Shown here in pieces: positions 11,267 to 22,520 of a DNA stretch of 64,000 nucleotides. Origin of the DNA: Physcia stellaris (Eukaryota > Ascomycota > Lecanoromycetes > Caliciales > Physciaceae); the NCBI GenBank assembly GCA_018902385.1, contig JABSSW010000001.1:992001-1056000 (forward strand), in the 5' to 3' direction. The notes below the pieces were generated by a model that worked only from the letters and a program-made list of their open reading frames with translations, ran no database searches and was not told the origin of the DNA. Within the stretch, counting starts at the first letter, position 1, and each line of letters starts with the position of its first letter. A program made the position numbers and the translations under genes.

Positions 11267-12477
11267 TACGCTTGCATTGAAGGACCGGGACTAGACTCGT
11301 TGATTAGATACATGCTCAAGATTACGATAGTAGACATGCAACAGACGAAATTGCTCTGCTCACCAGCATATGCGGACTTCGCTCGATAGAATAGTTGGGC
11401 CTGGTAGAACTCTAAAAGAAGATCGATGTGAAGACATGACGCTGTTATTGATTCCATCGTTTCACTTGTCTTCCAAGAAGCGTACGGTTATCGGCACATA
11501 GAGCGCTGATTGGCGAGACCATTAGTCAGCAAGGCTAAATAGCACCTAACACTTACCTTACCTACATTACATGTACCCTGACAATTGGTCGTAGACATGC
11601 CGGTTGACGTTGTGTGATCTGCGGTTAGCTTAAATATTCTTGCAAACCATGAATTGTGGCGTTTGTGCTCAGCCGTTTGACACTACGTACATTTTTATAA
11701 TTTACTTCTCGTGATACCGAGAGATGTTCTTCTCCATCTTGCACTTTGACTATGCGCCCCCGTGTTTCTTGACATTGGCGGCCGCTCGCGTACTGTATAT
11801 GTGCTATTCCACTTTGTAGCCGAAACCACCAAGGCACAGACTTTTGGGTGATGTCGATAATCCCCAGACTCGTACTCTGACACCGGTTGCTGCAAAGGTT
11901 TCGTCTGCGTAGCCTGCCATACCGACGACTACCCGTTTGAAGTGGAGAGGGAGGGAAAGTCGACCGTAACTCGCTCTTATATTTCGTTCCGTAGGTAAGA
12001 ACAGGCTCATGGTATGATGAGCTCTGTCACGTCCAACTTTACTAGCCTAATTAAATTTGCTTTTTCCAGAGGGAGCCAATTGTGGAGAACTGCTCTCTCG
12101 TATGAATATCAATTAGGGGACCCAATCAAGTCGAAGTAGCGTACTTCATATTCGTGCAGTACAGGGAACAGATGGTGGGACAACACCTATCTCCCACATG
12201 CCCGTGGTAAATGAGGTGAATGACAGCCACAAGCTAGCAAAACACCATGTGTCAAAGGCTGTAGTGTAACCGAGACAACCATGGTCGTTCGTTGGCGTAT
12301 AAAGTCTTAGTTCTCGGGAAGTTGTATCTTTCATTCCCAACTTTGACTTTACTCTGCTCTTCAACCACGGAATCTCTGACCACAATCTGTAGGTCCTTCT
12401 CATAAACCCAATCTTTGTTTCTTGACATTCATTCAAACTTATTGAACTCCCAGTGCTCCCTCCATCTTACCGCAAAC
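11267..12477. other. intergenic, nothing recognised apart from a TATA box
   Basis: Short frames at 11625-12010 and 12146-12436 on the minus strand lack start context, splice structure or recognisable motifs. The last 200 bp is the presumed promoter and leader of the gene starting at 12478. Confidence 0.4.
12298..12304 (+). promoter_or_regulatory. TATA-like box upstream of the secreted-protein gene
   Basis: TATAAAG, about 175 nt before the ATG at 12478, followed by a pyrimidine-rich leader. Consistent with a regulated fungal promoter; position is the only support. Confidence 0.4.
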
Positions 12478-13064
12478 ATGCGTCTTTCCACTCTGATCAC
12501 TCTGGGTGCGGCTCTCCCTCTCATGCTCGCCTTCCCATTCACCAACATGGCCAACACTACGTCGAATGCAACCTGCAGCACCCAGCCTTTCCAAATCATC
12601 GGCTTCGAGACTTTCACCGCTGCTCCTGGACCTCGTCAGCCCGACATTCCCGAGCCCTTTGGAGCAAGCCATCTATCCTTCCTCTTCATCGACCCCAACT
12701 TTGGCCGTCCAGGCTCTTGCATCCGTAGCCTTGCAGCTGGTGCCGGAGGTAGTGTTGCGAGTGCAGGAAAATACTATCCTTGCATTGGCAACCCTAGCTT
12801 GGAGTATGTATTCGATGGGAAGGTGTTAGGGTTGAAGCACTCGTTCGATTGCCAGCAGTAAGTGCCTCCAGAAGTGGCAGAGCAACGCATAGCTAGAGGC
12901 TCCGGGAGTAGTGGAAGCTAATTGATCATTGCAGGAAGGATATCACGACCTCAGGTAGCAAGGACATCCAGGGCAGCGTCAATTGCTTCGAGGCATTCAA
13001 TGGCGTGTCTTGTAACTCGAATGTGGATACGATCGAGATCCCAATCACAGACGTTACTGCTTGA
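12478..13064 (+). CDS. small secreted Cys-containing protein, hypothetical
   Basis: Two exons, 12478-12857 and 12935-13064, join in phase to 169 aa; the 77-nt intron has a GTAAGT donor and TTGCAG acceptor. The ATG at 12478 is chosen because it is followed by a clean signal peptide (MRLSTLITLGAALPLMLAF); the open frame upstream of it is leader. The mature part carries six Cys and a pattern I associate with uncharacterised ascomycete secreted proteins: PFGASHLSFLFIDPN, then C, C, FDC and two late Cys. Predicted location is outside the cell. The function is unknown; an apoplastic effector or wall protein is possible. It stands alone between long non-coding stretches. Confidence 0.75.
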
Positions 13065-15195
13065 TCACAGAGAGATAATTGACTCCCTAGCTCTGACTAG
13101 ATTGGAAGGATCAGGAGTTAGATCGATCATGGTTTAGCAATTAAGAGCTTCACTACATCCTCGTCCCTTTTTTTGATGTCTGCTGAATTTTCAAAAAGTG
13201 ATATCCCACGTCTGAATTGTCGGTTCGGATTGACATAATCGCAAAGGATACCTGTCGCTGCGTTTCACTCTCCCTGTGTCTCTGGGAGAGACCAGGGAGA
13301 CCCGCTTCAGGTTCGAGAACAGGCAATCTTGCGCCCGTTTGAGACCACTATCAGAATCCGCGATGTTACCCAATCTAGCGATTACCTAGGGATTAGAGTT
13401 CTTTATAGGCATCGATTAACATTAGGCGCAACAACGGCAATCTGTCACAGAGTAAGACTACCACGAAGACAAACCTTCTATGGCATGACACCTAAGGTTC
13501 AACCTTTCCTGCCTGATTAGGGCACTTCGAAACCAGTAAATACAGACGTACAATAAACATCCTCTGAATCCAGTAATAGCAACCCATTCTAATTGGCTAT
13601 CACAACCAGGCTCCACAGTCCTTTAGATTTAGCAGATCAGTACCGACATCTAATCAGCAGGAATCGATCCCAAACGACGAGTTTGTATATACAGAGATCC
13701 AGTAGTCTGAAGAACGACAATCCAACTGCTTCCGATCCTCATTAGAGCATTCTGTGTCTCCACTTCGAAGCTGGCCCCATCGGTACGGAAAGCGAGATAG
13801 AAACTTCCTAGGCTTTCAACACCATAGGATCCGGGAGCAAGCACGACGCCTGCACCGACGAGTCAACCTCTATCGATGCCGTTGGACAGGCAATGAGAGA
13901 TCATACGATTACAAAGAGTCCGTTCAATGCTGCCGGTACAACGTGCTTTCTCAGGCGTGCCACTCATAAGAGAGTGCCATTATCAGTGGCGAAAGAGGGA
14001 GAAGAGGTGTGGAGTTGGAGTTGGAGAAAGATGGTGGATAGACGGTGGGTAAAATCGATACGGGCATACCACAATTGCCATTTTAGCACTGGATTACAAC
14101 AACGGTCGATCCGAAGCGGTGGATATCAATAGCTTAATCTGACATTGCATGAACTGACCGAGTAAATGATCTATGTATATTTGTATTCTCTCAGCCATCG
14201 AGTACTTTCGAATTTTTGTAGAAAGTAGACAGATTTCATTCTCATTTTGTTGAGAAACTTTTCCGGGATCGGTCCAAATAGATCATCTCAAACATTCATA
14301 ATGCTGGCTCAATCAGAGCAGAGGAGGAGGAGATGCTATGCTAACTTGACTAGACGGCCAAGCAAGGTGGACAACGATGGGAAACTATCCAAACTAAGAG
14401 AAGACAGTGAAACATCCGGATCTCCTCTCTTTTCCCATGACACCGTCGCATCTTTCCAAGAGTGCAGACAACAGGTATGGGCCAGACATGTATTTGGTCC
14501 ACAAGTCTCAGGGTAGGGACGAAGACAAGTTGAGTATCGTATATAACCTAGATCAGCACAGTAACCCTTCCCAACTAATTGATACGCATACAGCACCATT
14601 CTAAGGTGTTGCACACATTCACGGTGTTGCTTTTTTCGGCTTGAAGGTCCTGAGATGTAGGGTGTTGATTGGAGACGGAACGGGCAAGTAAGGGATTTGG
14701 TGTAGTTTCATGCTTCAGGATAATCCCTATAGATCGAGTACGGTCTGCAGGCGAGGAATCACCGACACATGCATTGACTTAGATCGACTTGAGCCCAAGG
14801 ATGTGGGACTGCCTCGTAGGAGAGGTTGACAATAGGTCATACGGCCGAAGCTGGGCATGTCGAGTCAGTGTCGGGAATATATGACAACAGGGTCGATTTA
14901 GATATGATCCATCTAAGCTCGCAGCATAATTGGTTTACTACACTACAGCCGATGTTCTCCCTGTATTGTAGGGCTCTATTGTCATCGTATGTAGTGTCCA
15001 TTGGCAATAGGTCTTTTCTGTGACTGTAGACCCTAGGCTTTTTGATTTCATCGAATTCGCATGCCAGACATTACCAGTCTTTGCTTGCCCAGCAGGAAGA
15101 AAATAACTTTTATTGAACGACTGGATTCCCGTACACGGGATATCCAATTACACCTAGACGCCATCGCTAATGATATCCAAAACATCCAAGCCTAA
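13065..15195. other. gene-poor interval
   Basis: About 2.1 kb with no gene I can support, apart from the short chitinase-tail-like scrap near 13.9 kb described separately. Frames at 14247-14614 and 14826-15147 show no recognisable features. Much of the interval reads as decayed sequence. Confidence 0.4.
13840..14000 (+). pseudogene. possible relic of a chitinase C-terminal domain
   Basis: A short frame contains SPFNAAGTTCFLRR preceded by a Cys and an Asp/Ser-rich run. The intact chitinase tail has LFNAAGTNCFYRK in the equivalent position after a Cys. The resemblance covers only about 40 residues, and the surrounding sequence is not codable over any length. It would fit a decayed copy of a related gene, but the match is short enough to be accidental. 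Confidence 0.3.
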
Positions 15196-17067
15196 TCAGT
15201 ACAACTCAGATGCCCATTCCACAACCTCAAGAGCGCACACAACCAGGATTAGAGTTGAAGGAAGAATCCTGTCACGGAGTCAGTGGTATGCAATGGATGA
15301 GAAGCGTTCTTGGAGACACACCAGACAACATAGCTCTGGAAGAGTAACCTGCTCATCGCTCCAACGTAAACATTGTTCAATTGACAAATTTGAGCTAGCT
15401 GCAAAGCACTTGGAGCACCTGTCAGCAAAAAACACACGATAATAAATATCGGATCGTCCAGGATGCTGATTGGCACGTATTTTGCAGTGACGGCCAAGAC
15501 AGGCGCCATGATGATGGTTGGGAGTAACATTCGGCTTATGATAGATGCAATCAAAATGCGACTTTCTTCTTTATCATCTTCTTGAGTGTGGTTGGGATCA
15601 ACGGGTAACGTATTCCGTGCCAGATTGGCCCCTAAAACCACCAGTATTAGTGGGACCGCTACGCCTCCGCTCTGCCGTATAGCACTGGTTACAGAATTCT
15701 CAACGAATGTTCCTGGTGTGAAGAACAACCGCTGCAATGGTGGTACCGAGGCGATGATGATCGCGACCAACATAGCCCAGAGAGGCGGGTTCATAAACTC
15801 CCAGACACCTGCGAAGAACCGTCCGAGGCCATGATTTATTCTTCCAAGACCGCTCTGCATGGGACGTGGTAGTATTCTAAAAGCCGTTCTGCACGCTGAC
15901 GAAATGCGTTCGGAGCCAGTGCTCATTGCATACTTGATTGCCAATTTGGTGCGTAGCGGAACACCTCGCAGGCCTTCAGGAATTTCGTCGTCATTACATG
16001 ACATGACAGATCCTGCTTTGTGACCTTTCCTTTCATTATGATTTGAGGGTTTGACGTTACCATTGGTGGGCGTTGCGAGGTTACTTTTAGCTGTTTGTAT
16101 TATCATAGGAGAAGATAGCGTCGAGGAGCCGGACGAAGCGTATTTTTGTTGTGGTGTCTGATTACCCGAGGCATAGCCTAGATCCAAGTCCAGGCTAGCA
16201 GCATTCTGCTTATCCTGTCCTCGAATGTCCTCAGTTTGTCTCTTAGTATCAGTGCTTGCCCTTTGCGAGTCATTATCACCATGTATTGAGGCGTCATCCA
16301 ATAGACTCTGGTGCTCTTCCGACACTGTTTCGCCGTATTGTCCCTGTTCGAGGCGAGATCTGGTGTGCTCGTCCTCGCCAGTGACCTGGTCAGGAGGGGC
16401 CAGCAGGACATTATAGCCCCAGCTCCAACGCACCAGCTGGCCTAGTTGTTGAAAAATGAGAAGATACAATATGCCCCGAGCGCCAACCTCGTTATCATTG
16501 TCGCCTGGTATCTTCTTCCAGTGAAGTCCGCCTATTGTATGGGATAATGATAATACTAGCGATATAGGCAAGGAGTTCGAGTTGCCAAAGACCTGCAGAA
16601 CTGAATGTCAGCCTATGGCAATATTGATCCCCGGAGACACACTATCTACGTACAGCCATCGCAGTCACAAAGTTGCGCGGTCTTTTCTTGAATCCAAAGG
16701 CCCACGAGACCGCCATCGCAGACAACCAGGAAACTAAAATCTGAACCGCAAAAATGATAGGTATGATCGCGAGATCTACGAGCTTGTCCGCACTCAACTG
16801 GGATGCCAGCTTATTGAAGACTATTCCAGTGTTAGCTTATGCTCGCAACGACGTTCCATAGGGAAAACACTTACTTAGGCATGGAGTGAAGAGCATGACA
16901 TTGAGATTGGCGGCGAATTTTTGCATGTCCGCATTGAACATGCCTTGACGGGCGACAATGTAGCCTGGTAGACTGACACACACAACTTCTAGGACTGCCT
17001 CGAAGACTAACAATATGAGATGTAGGAAATCAGGGTGTGAAGCATGCGGTGGGGGCCTCGTATCCAT
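15196..17067 (-). CDS. auxin efflux carrier (PIN-like/Mem_trans) family transporter
   Basis: Four exons, 17067-16875, 16820-16654, 16592-15322 and 15268-15196, close in phase to 567 aa. Family features: an N-terminal membrane segment with VCVSLPGYIVARQGMF, then NVMLFTPCL joined across the first intron to IFNKLASQLS, and FGNSNSLPISLV in the second membrane block. A long hydrophilic loop of about 200 residues (Glu/Asp/Ser/Asn-rich) separates the N- and C-terminal membrane bundles, as in fungal members. The C-terminal bundle has LLTGAPSALQLAQICQLN, and the last intron is needed to reach LPSTLILVVCALEVVEWA. The frame is open upstream to 17271, but the Met at 17067 sits just before the first membrane segment and fits the family best. 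Probably an ER or plasma-membrane carrier; its substrate cannot be read from sequence. Confidence 0.88.
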
Positions 17068-18166
17068 TGGGGATGGCGATGAATATGATTGTAAAAACAG
17101 GCCAGGTAGATCTCGATCGTAGAGAGCCATGACCGGATTATTGAGTCTGAAAGACTTTATCGAGGTGAGGAAAGCCATGTTGGCCGATCTGAGTGGAGAC
17201 TGCCTCACAGGTAACAAGGAGGGCCTTGTGAATCGTGCTTTCCACGAATTGAAGTATGGGAGACAACCCAAGGCCTCGATCTTCGCTCAGTCTGTCACTC
17301 TCAATGTTCTAAGGTGGATGAAACACGTGTGATCTCTTTCTAGCCTGACGAAAAGTCGGGGCGTGCGTGTTTGATATGTAGGGACAGTATGGGGAAGTTC
17401 GGCGGCATTGCTTTATATCCGGAGCAACATTGCGTGATTCGAAATGGCGGTGATGGTGTAGATAAGGAAGAGCGGTTATCACAGATGATTTGCAGCAAGA
17501 GAAGCTGACATTGTTGGCGACTATTGGAAGTAAATGAATCTGGCGGTCTCGGCGGTGATGCATGCCAAAACAAAAAACCAGTTTGAGCTCTTGGCATCCA
17601 AGGGTGCAACTCGTAAAAACTCTTGGGCGTTGGGTACATACCCCTTCAAAAAGTGGGGCTCCGCTAACAGGATGCCCCCCCTAGTACACCCATCCCTGCC
17701 AAGAAGCCCAACTCATTTGGTGTGCACGTACATTAAGCGCCAAGCATGCACCCCGGAAAAAGCAGGAAACCTGCCAATTGTTCTTCAATCCAACCCTAAT
17801 TGATTGGCTGACTAAATTACGGAGTATTCGTACTCCGTCAGACGCGTGGAACTTGTTTTACTTTACCTTACTCAGCTGCAAGGCCCGATTGGGCTTGATA
17901 ATTGCCAAGGATATTGTCAGATATCAGGACTTGAAGATCGACATCATTGACAATCCCATAGATTAAATCTATTCTATATCCACTTCGACCACCCTCAGGT
18001 ATTGCTACCATTCCACGGAAATCACGGCTTGCCCTTTTCCTAGAAAGTCATCCCTTCACCCTCCTGGTCTCTATCGTCTCGCGCAGTGCAGCTATGCTAC
18101 AGTAGAATCCTTTTCTAACCTCGACTCCCATCCGCTCTCGTCTCTTCAGCTGCCCTCATTGCATCG
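17068..18166. other. divergent promoter region between transporter and PBS2
   Basis: No gene recognised. Contains a perfect hairpin at 17819-17838 (ACGGAGTA, loop TTCG, TACTCCGT) about 330 bp before the PBS2 start. The last 150 bp is pyrimidine-rich leader. Confidence 0.4.
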
Positions 18167-20221
18167 ATGGCTTCTCCCCACAGTGAACCCATTCCATTAG
18201 GGACGTCTTCAGAACAGACACCTGCGGCAGATTCGGCCACCAAAGATTTCGCCAATCCTTCAAGTCCTGCGCCTCTGCGACTCCCTTCGTTACGAAACCC
18301 TATCGATGCGCCCAACCCAAGCAACATGAACCCCTCATCCAACCCACTAGGAGCGGTCAATGCTGCTCGGAGACCTCCTATGCCACAGTCTACAATGTCC
18401 GCCGCAAGAGGGGGTGGCCTGCCGCAAGACATGCAAGCAAAGATGAAGGCGTTTCATTTGTCGAGGCAAGGAGCGCCGCCTCCACAAGTTCTCCGAATGC
18501 CCTCCGGAACCTCTGTCAACTCACCCTCAGCTGCTCAATTACCCGCCTCGGCTGGGCCGGTGCCAAACGGAGCTATGGGTGGCATGGCTGCCCCAAACAC
18601 CATGAGCCCACCAGCTGGCCCTGCGGTTGGTGGGGTTGGCGGATTCCGGATGCCGCCCGCAAACCGACCTTCACCTGCGAATTTCAATTCAGCACCTGCA
18701 GTACCAGGTCTAAAGATGAATCCGAAGATGGGATTGGCAGCAAAACGGGGTCTCAACAGGGGCATGAAGCTTTCTGATGCTACAGGCCCAGCATCACCGT
18801 CTTCGAATGACACAGTACGAGGCGGGGAGCAACCAAGCGGGACTGGTAACAGTGGTTCTGCAACGGACAACAACTCTAATCAACAAGCCGGTGGCGGGCC
18901 ATCGGATTCATTGTTCAGCAAATACTCCGAGTTCGTTGACACTAAAACCGGCAGCCTGAAATTCAAAGGTAAGGCTACAATCCATGGCAAGGGCATAGAC
19001 TTCTCGAGTGGTACCAGCTTCAATATCTCTCTGGACGAAGTCGACAGACTAGATGAGCTTGGCAAGGGTAACTACGGAACCGTCTACAAGGTACGACATA
19101 GCCGCCCACAAATGCGGAAGCCGGGTCAGGGCTTGGGTGGCATCAGATCCGTTAGCAACATTGACCCTAATGAGCTTGTCGCGCCGTTGTCGGCTCCTGG
19201 CGCAGGTAATACCACAGGTTTAATCATGGCCATGAAAGAAATCCGGCTGGAACTGGATGAAGCCAAATTTGCTGCTATAATTATGGAATTGGACATACTA
19301 CACCGTTGTATATCGCCCTTCATTATCGACTTCTACGGGGCGTTTTTCCAAGAAGGCGCAGTATATATCTGCATGGAATACATGGATGGTGGCTCGGTCG
19401 ATAAGCTGTATGGCGACGGAGTCCCCGAAGGTGTACTCCGCAAGATCGCGTTATCGACTGTCATGGGCCTGAAAGTGCTGAAGGATGAACACAATATCAT
19501 CCATCGAGACGTCAAGCCTACAAATATCCTCATCAATACAAGAGGTCAGGTTAAGATCTGCGATTTTGGCGTCAGCGGAAACCTTGTTGCTAGTATCGCA
19601 AAGACAAACATCGGATGCCAATCTTACATGGCGCCGGAGCGCATAGCCAGTGGCGGAGTGGCACAAGCCGGTGCAAACCCTGGAGGCGGCACTTACAGCG
19701 TGCAAAGCGATATTTGGAGCCTCGGTCTCAGTATCATTGAATGTGCAATGGGACAGTACCCGTACCCGCCTGAGACCTATGACAACATCTTTAGCCAGCT
19801 TAGTGTGAGTAGTACCTCTAGATTGGGAGATACAATGTACTGACCGTGCTAGGCCATTGTCGAGGGAGATCCCCCAGACTTGCCTGAGGATTTCTCAGAT
19901 CAAGCCAAAGACTTCGTACGCGGCTGTCTGAACAAAATCCCGAAACTTCGACCCACTTACGCACTACTGCTCCGTCATCCTTGGCTCGCACCTTTATTAA
20001 AGCCACCAACAATCTCGGAAGAGGATGAGGAAGCCGCTGAGGAGGCGGCTGAGAACGAAAGCACCGGGCCCCCAGTACTTGACAAGGAGGTTGCAGATTG
20101 GGTTGTGAGTGCCATGGAAAGGAGACGAAATGGAAAGATGGGCAAGAAGGCAAAACCTGCACTCCATGCTGCACCGTTAGACGCCGTGCCGAGTTCGACG
20201 CCAGAATCCGTTGCTGCGTGA
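18167..20221 (+). CDS. PBS2: MAP kinase kinase PBS2 (HOG osmostress pathway)
   Basis: Exons 18167-19804 and 19853-20221 join in phase (48-nt intron) to 668 aa. The first 290 residues or so are Pro/Ser/Gly-rich and carry a short basic/hydrophobic motif (LPQDMQAKMKAFHLSRQG). The kinase domain starts at about residue 295 with LGKGNYGTVYKV, then MAMKEIRLEL, HRDVKPTNIL, DFGVSGNLVASIAKTNIG with the S-x-A-x-T activation-loop pair, and SYMAPERI. These match PBS2 rather than MKK1/MKK2 or STE7. It is the scaffold-like MAPKK that phosphorylates the Hog1 MAP kinase in osmotic and oxidative stress, in the cytoplasm. After the kinase domain is an acidic Glu/Ala run and a conserved VADWVVSAMERRR helix. The start codon is preceded by a long pyrimidine-rich leader. 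Confidence 0.95.
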
Positions 20222-22520
20222 TTTTAGACCCAAATAGCGGCTTCTAAATGCAAATCCAGTGCCTGCATTTAACATCTCGGTCATGCCGTTCAAGGCTAGC
20301 TGTCGCTCATCCAACCCAGTGTGGCCTCGAAGATATAACTCCAAGTACGATGACAGAAGAACTTCTATAGTCTGGACGGCAAGAGAGACGATTCCAGATG
20401 ATTTGACTCAGGAAGCAGCGATTTAAAGCTGGCGATAGGAGCAAAGCGTGTGTCATGTCAAACCTCAGCCAAGGAAGACTTGACTGCGTCTGCTATGATA
20501 TTTGATGCCACGGCTATCGAATTGGACGTTGCGAAGGGTGAGGCTAGTGTTCCTCGTGTGGGAATTTGCATCTTGTGAGAAAGAAGCCTTTTGCCACTAG
20601 CGGATGTGATTGCAAGCCAGGAATGGCTTTTGGTTTTTCCACCCACCCAGATGGCAATCGTGGTGTCAGCAATGACCTGACTGCACAATGTGCACATGAC
20701 GACGTCTATGAATGTTGCTGCCAGAATCATTACCATTTCCACTGTAGTGGAATGCTTCCCGAACGTTTGAGCTGAGCGCCCTCACGCAGTCTCTTTTACT
20801 GAGTCCTCTAAAGCTTACTCGGACCTTCAATCCGATTCCCACTTCTTCCGTTACTTATGTGACATATCCCACAGAAACCATCAAATCCACATCTACTACA
20901 ATTCAATAGCTCTTCCACATCCCCATCGCTCTATTCTTAAGCCCACATTATTGAAGCGGCGTAAAAGCCACACCTCAAAAAAAGAACTCGAGACTTGCCT
21001 TATCCACACAAACCTAGATCGTACTTTCACAAACAGATCAGGATATTGCCACACACTCACACTTGCCCGGATATTGATAAAGTCAAACGCCGCTACGACT
21101 TGGCTTATGTCAGCCAATCGTAGGAGCTATTCACTAAACATGGACTTGAACTCCTCCACACCTACACAATGATCGAGGATTCCCATCAACATTCACTGGC
21201 TTTAACATATCGAAGACAGCAGTCCTCCTACACTGCTAAACCGCCGAACTTGAAGGCTACATTTTCAAACCTACCACGTCTCAAATACCTTAGGCTTGGT
21301 TGTTGTGATATTGATTCCGCCTTTTTGACCCATCTACCTCCGACAGTGCAGACCGTTGATATCTCTTTCCGAGACCCAATTCCAGAAAGGATAGCACGTA
21401 GACACATGTGCCAGCGCTGCGAGGACCTATTGACTCTGGCAATTGCAGTATCACCTCTTCACGACCTCGTCGCCATGCCGGATGGTGGACGTTACATTGA
21501 CCAGCGCTCGAAAGGTGAAGCAAGGGTAAGCGATTAGGAACTATTCTAGGATGCGTTAAAACACATACAAGCAACAGGAGTCAAAGTAAGGGAGGGTGAG
21601 GGTCCTGGGTCCAGCCGAGCAAGGAAAGGCCTTGCGATGGTCGCACACGTCCGTTGAGCATGACCCACGCTCCCAATTTGGCACATACATTGGAGTAGCT
21701 AGAACAACCTGATTGCCGTCGATGTCCGTTTCCGCAGTATGGGGTCACTTTGCCCAGATCATCTGTACTGTTGACCATCTATATCCCTCCTTGTGGCCTG
21801 GTCACTTTGTTGTCCTATTTGTTTGGGTACCCCTTCGTCCTGCCGGGCATGAGTTCAAAGGCGACTGAACCCTCGTGGATATCAATAGTTGGGCTCCCCG
21901 CTAGGATCTGAAAGAGAAGCAAGAACTTTTCCTTCTTCATTCTGCTGTCATTCTATTGCATTATGGGGCAACCGAGGTTCCATAGAATCGGATATTCTTG
22001 TTATAACCTGGAGCTTGAACGTAATAGCATAGCTTTCTGCTGAACGATGTGGTATATAAGTTCATTCACACCTATCCTGGACTCGGTTGGGTCATCCACG
22101 AGATACTGGAAGGATATTCAATCCCCGTAGGTCAACCTATTTGTGGCAGAGGCGTTTACTGCCGTGCGGATAAACAGTGGCGTTTCTTATACAGCCGATT
22201 ACGCGGTAGAATCTCACGACGATCGGAATAATCCCTAGTGGGTAAATGCAAGACGACTAGAGGTACGGAATAGGTAAGGTACTATAGATGCTCGACATAT
22301 TATTTCCTTTTGGGATCTGTACGTACAAGCGGCGCAAATCGCTAAAGAGTGCGAGTGCGGATGCAGGCGCCAATCCTCGGTGTGAAATGTGGCTCTCACC
22401 ATCAAGACTTTCTATCCTAGTGTGTTGTCCTAAACCTGCGCTTGCGGCTGCATTGGATTGCTGCAATGCTTACAGATACCTTGCGCCTTGGTCTTCGGAG
22501 CTTTTGTTCTGTTTAGGATC
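20222..22520. other. intergenic; one LRR-like scrap, otherwise nothing supported
   Basis: A frame at about 21169-21537 (+) contains LPRLKYLRLGCCDID and LPPTVQTVDIS, which look like one or two leucine-rich-repeat turns of an F-box/LRR protein. No start, domain context or splice structure supports a working gene, so it is probably a relic or chance. The rest holds no feature I can name. Confidence 0.25.
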
